Origin: CAYXWM01 sp964468805
GTDB taxonomy: Bacteria; Bacillota; Clostridia; Lachnospirales; WRBF01
Assembly (NCBI GenBank): GCA_964468805.1
Contig: CAYXWM010000060.1
Span: 1 to 14,726, forward strand
Reading direction: 5' to 3'
Length of the DNA: 14,726 nt
A model generated the notes under the pieces. The model did no database searches. It was not told where the DNA came from and saw only the letters and a program-made list of their open reading frames with translations. Of the stretch, positions 14,654 to 14,726 are shown in pieces. The first letter of the stretch is position 1. Every line of letters begins with the position of its first letter. Made by a program: the position numbers and the translations under genes.

Positions 14654-14726
14654 GTGGGCGTTAAAAGATACAAGCCTTATACTCCCTCAAGAAGGCATAT
14701 GACCACATCGGACTTTGCGGAAATTA
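14654..14726 (+). CDS. rplB: 50S ribosomal protein L2 (5' part)
   Basis: Only the first 24 codons are in the window; the gene runs off the right edge. The translation from a GTG at 14654, V-G-V-K-R-Y-K-P-Y-T-P-S-R-R-H-M-T-T-S-D-F, matches the conserved L2 N-terminus (KKYKPTTPGRRxM...DF). AAGGAGTG lies about seven bases upstream. L2 is a core 23S rRNA-binding protein needed for subunit association. Its position after rplW is the standard S10 operon order. Confidence 0.95.
   Translation, partial: MGVKRYKPYTPSRRHMTTSDFAEI

Noticed and set aside
1..14726. CRISPR arrays, tRNA or rRNA genes, transposases
   Set aside because: No regularly spaced direct repeats, tRNA-like cloverleaf with TTCGA arm, rRNA signature or transposase motifs were seen in any gene-free stretch.

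Overview
The window reads as a chromosomal segment of an anaerobic, Gram-positive, endospore-forming member of the Clostridia. The evidence is an AT-rich composition with strong AGGAGG-type ribosome binding sites, frequent TTG and GTG starts, a Csp-like tandem subtilase of the kind used in clostridial spore germination, a LuxS/MgtA pair, and an S10 ribosomal protein operon in the usual rpsJ-rplC-rplD-rplW-rplB order. The S10 protein has the AVHKYKDSREQFE form that I associate with clostridial S10. I cannot assign a genus from sequence alone.

Layout. Positions 1-33 hold the first codons of a leftward gene for a probably exported protein. Positions 34-525 carry no gene but contain a 136-bp imperfect palindrome, two leftward terminators and several hairpins between them. 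Positions 526-1456 hold a leftward holin-endolysin cassette with no other phage gene next to it. It follows a roughly 250-nt leader with inverted repeats. Positions 1934-3271 hold a MocR-type regulator (GntR winged helix plus aminotransferase fold). Positions 3469-4302 hold a leftward DNRLRE/DUF6385-like protein. It is divergent from a 1178-residue protein (4813-8349) made of two complete subtilisin-like protease units in tandem, resembling CspBA. A small conserved 61-residue protein follows on the minus strand (8383-8568). A leftward luxS-mgtA operon (11885 to 8728) has a good sigma-A promoter and ends at a 20-bp perfect inverted-repeat terminator. From about 12117 to the right edge runs the rightward S10 operon, with a consensus-like promoter and a leader of about 395 nt.

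How the parts work together. The ribosomal genes form one housekeeping transcript. LuxS (methyl-cycle recycling and AI-2 production) and the Mg2+ ATPase are probably co-transcribed, which is an unusual pairing. The Csp-like protein is probably a spore germination protease, but its usual partner genes (cspC, sleC) are not in this window. The holin and endolysin form a lysis module that may be a phage relic or domesticated.

The most interesting item is the tandem protease. It is one polypeptide, as in the C. difficile CspBA fusion, yet both halves retain Asp, His, Asn and Ser active-site residues. Nothing else forms a clearly new multi-gene system; the remaining findings concern non-coding structure and gene context.
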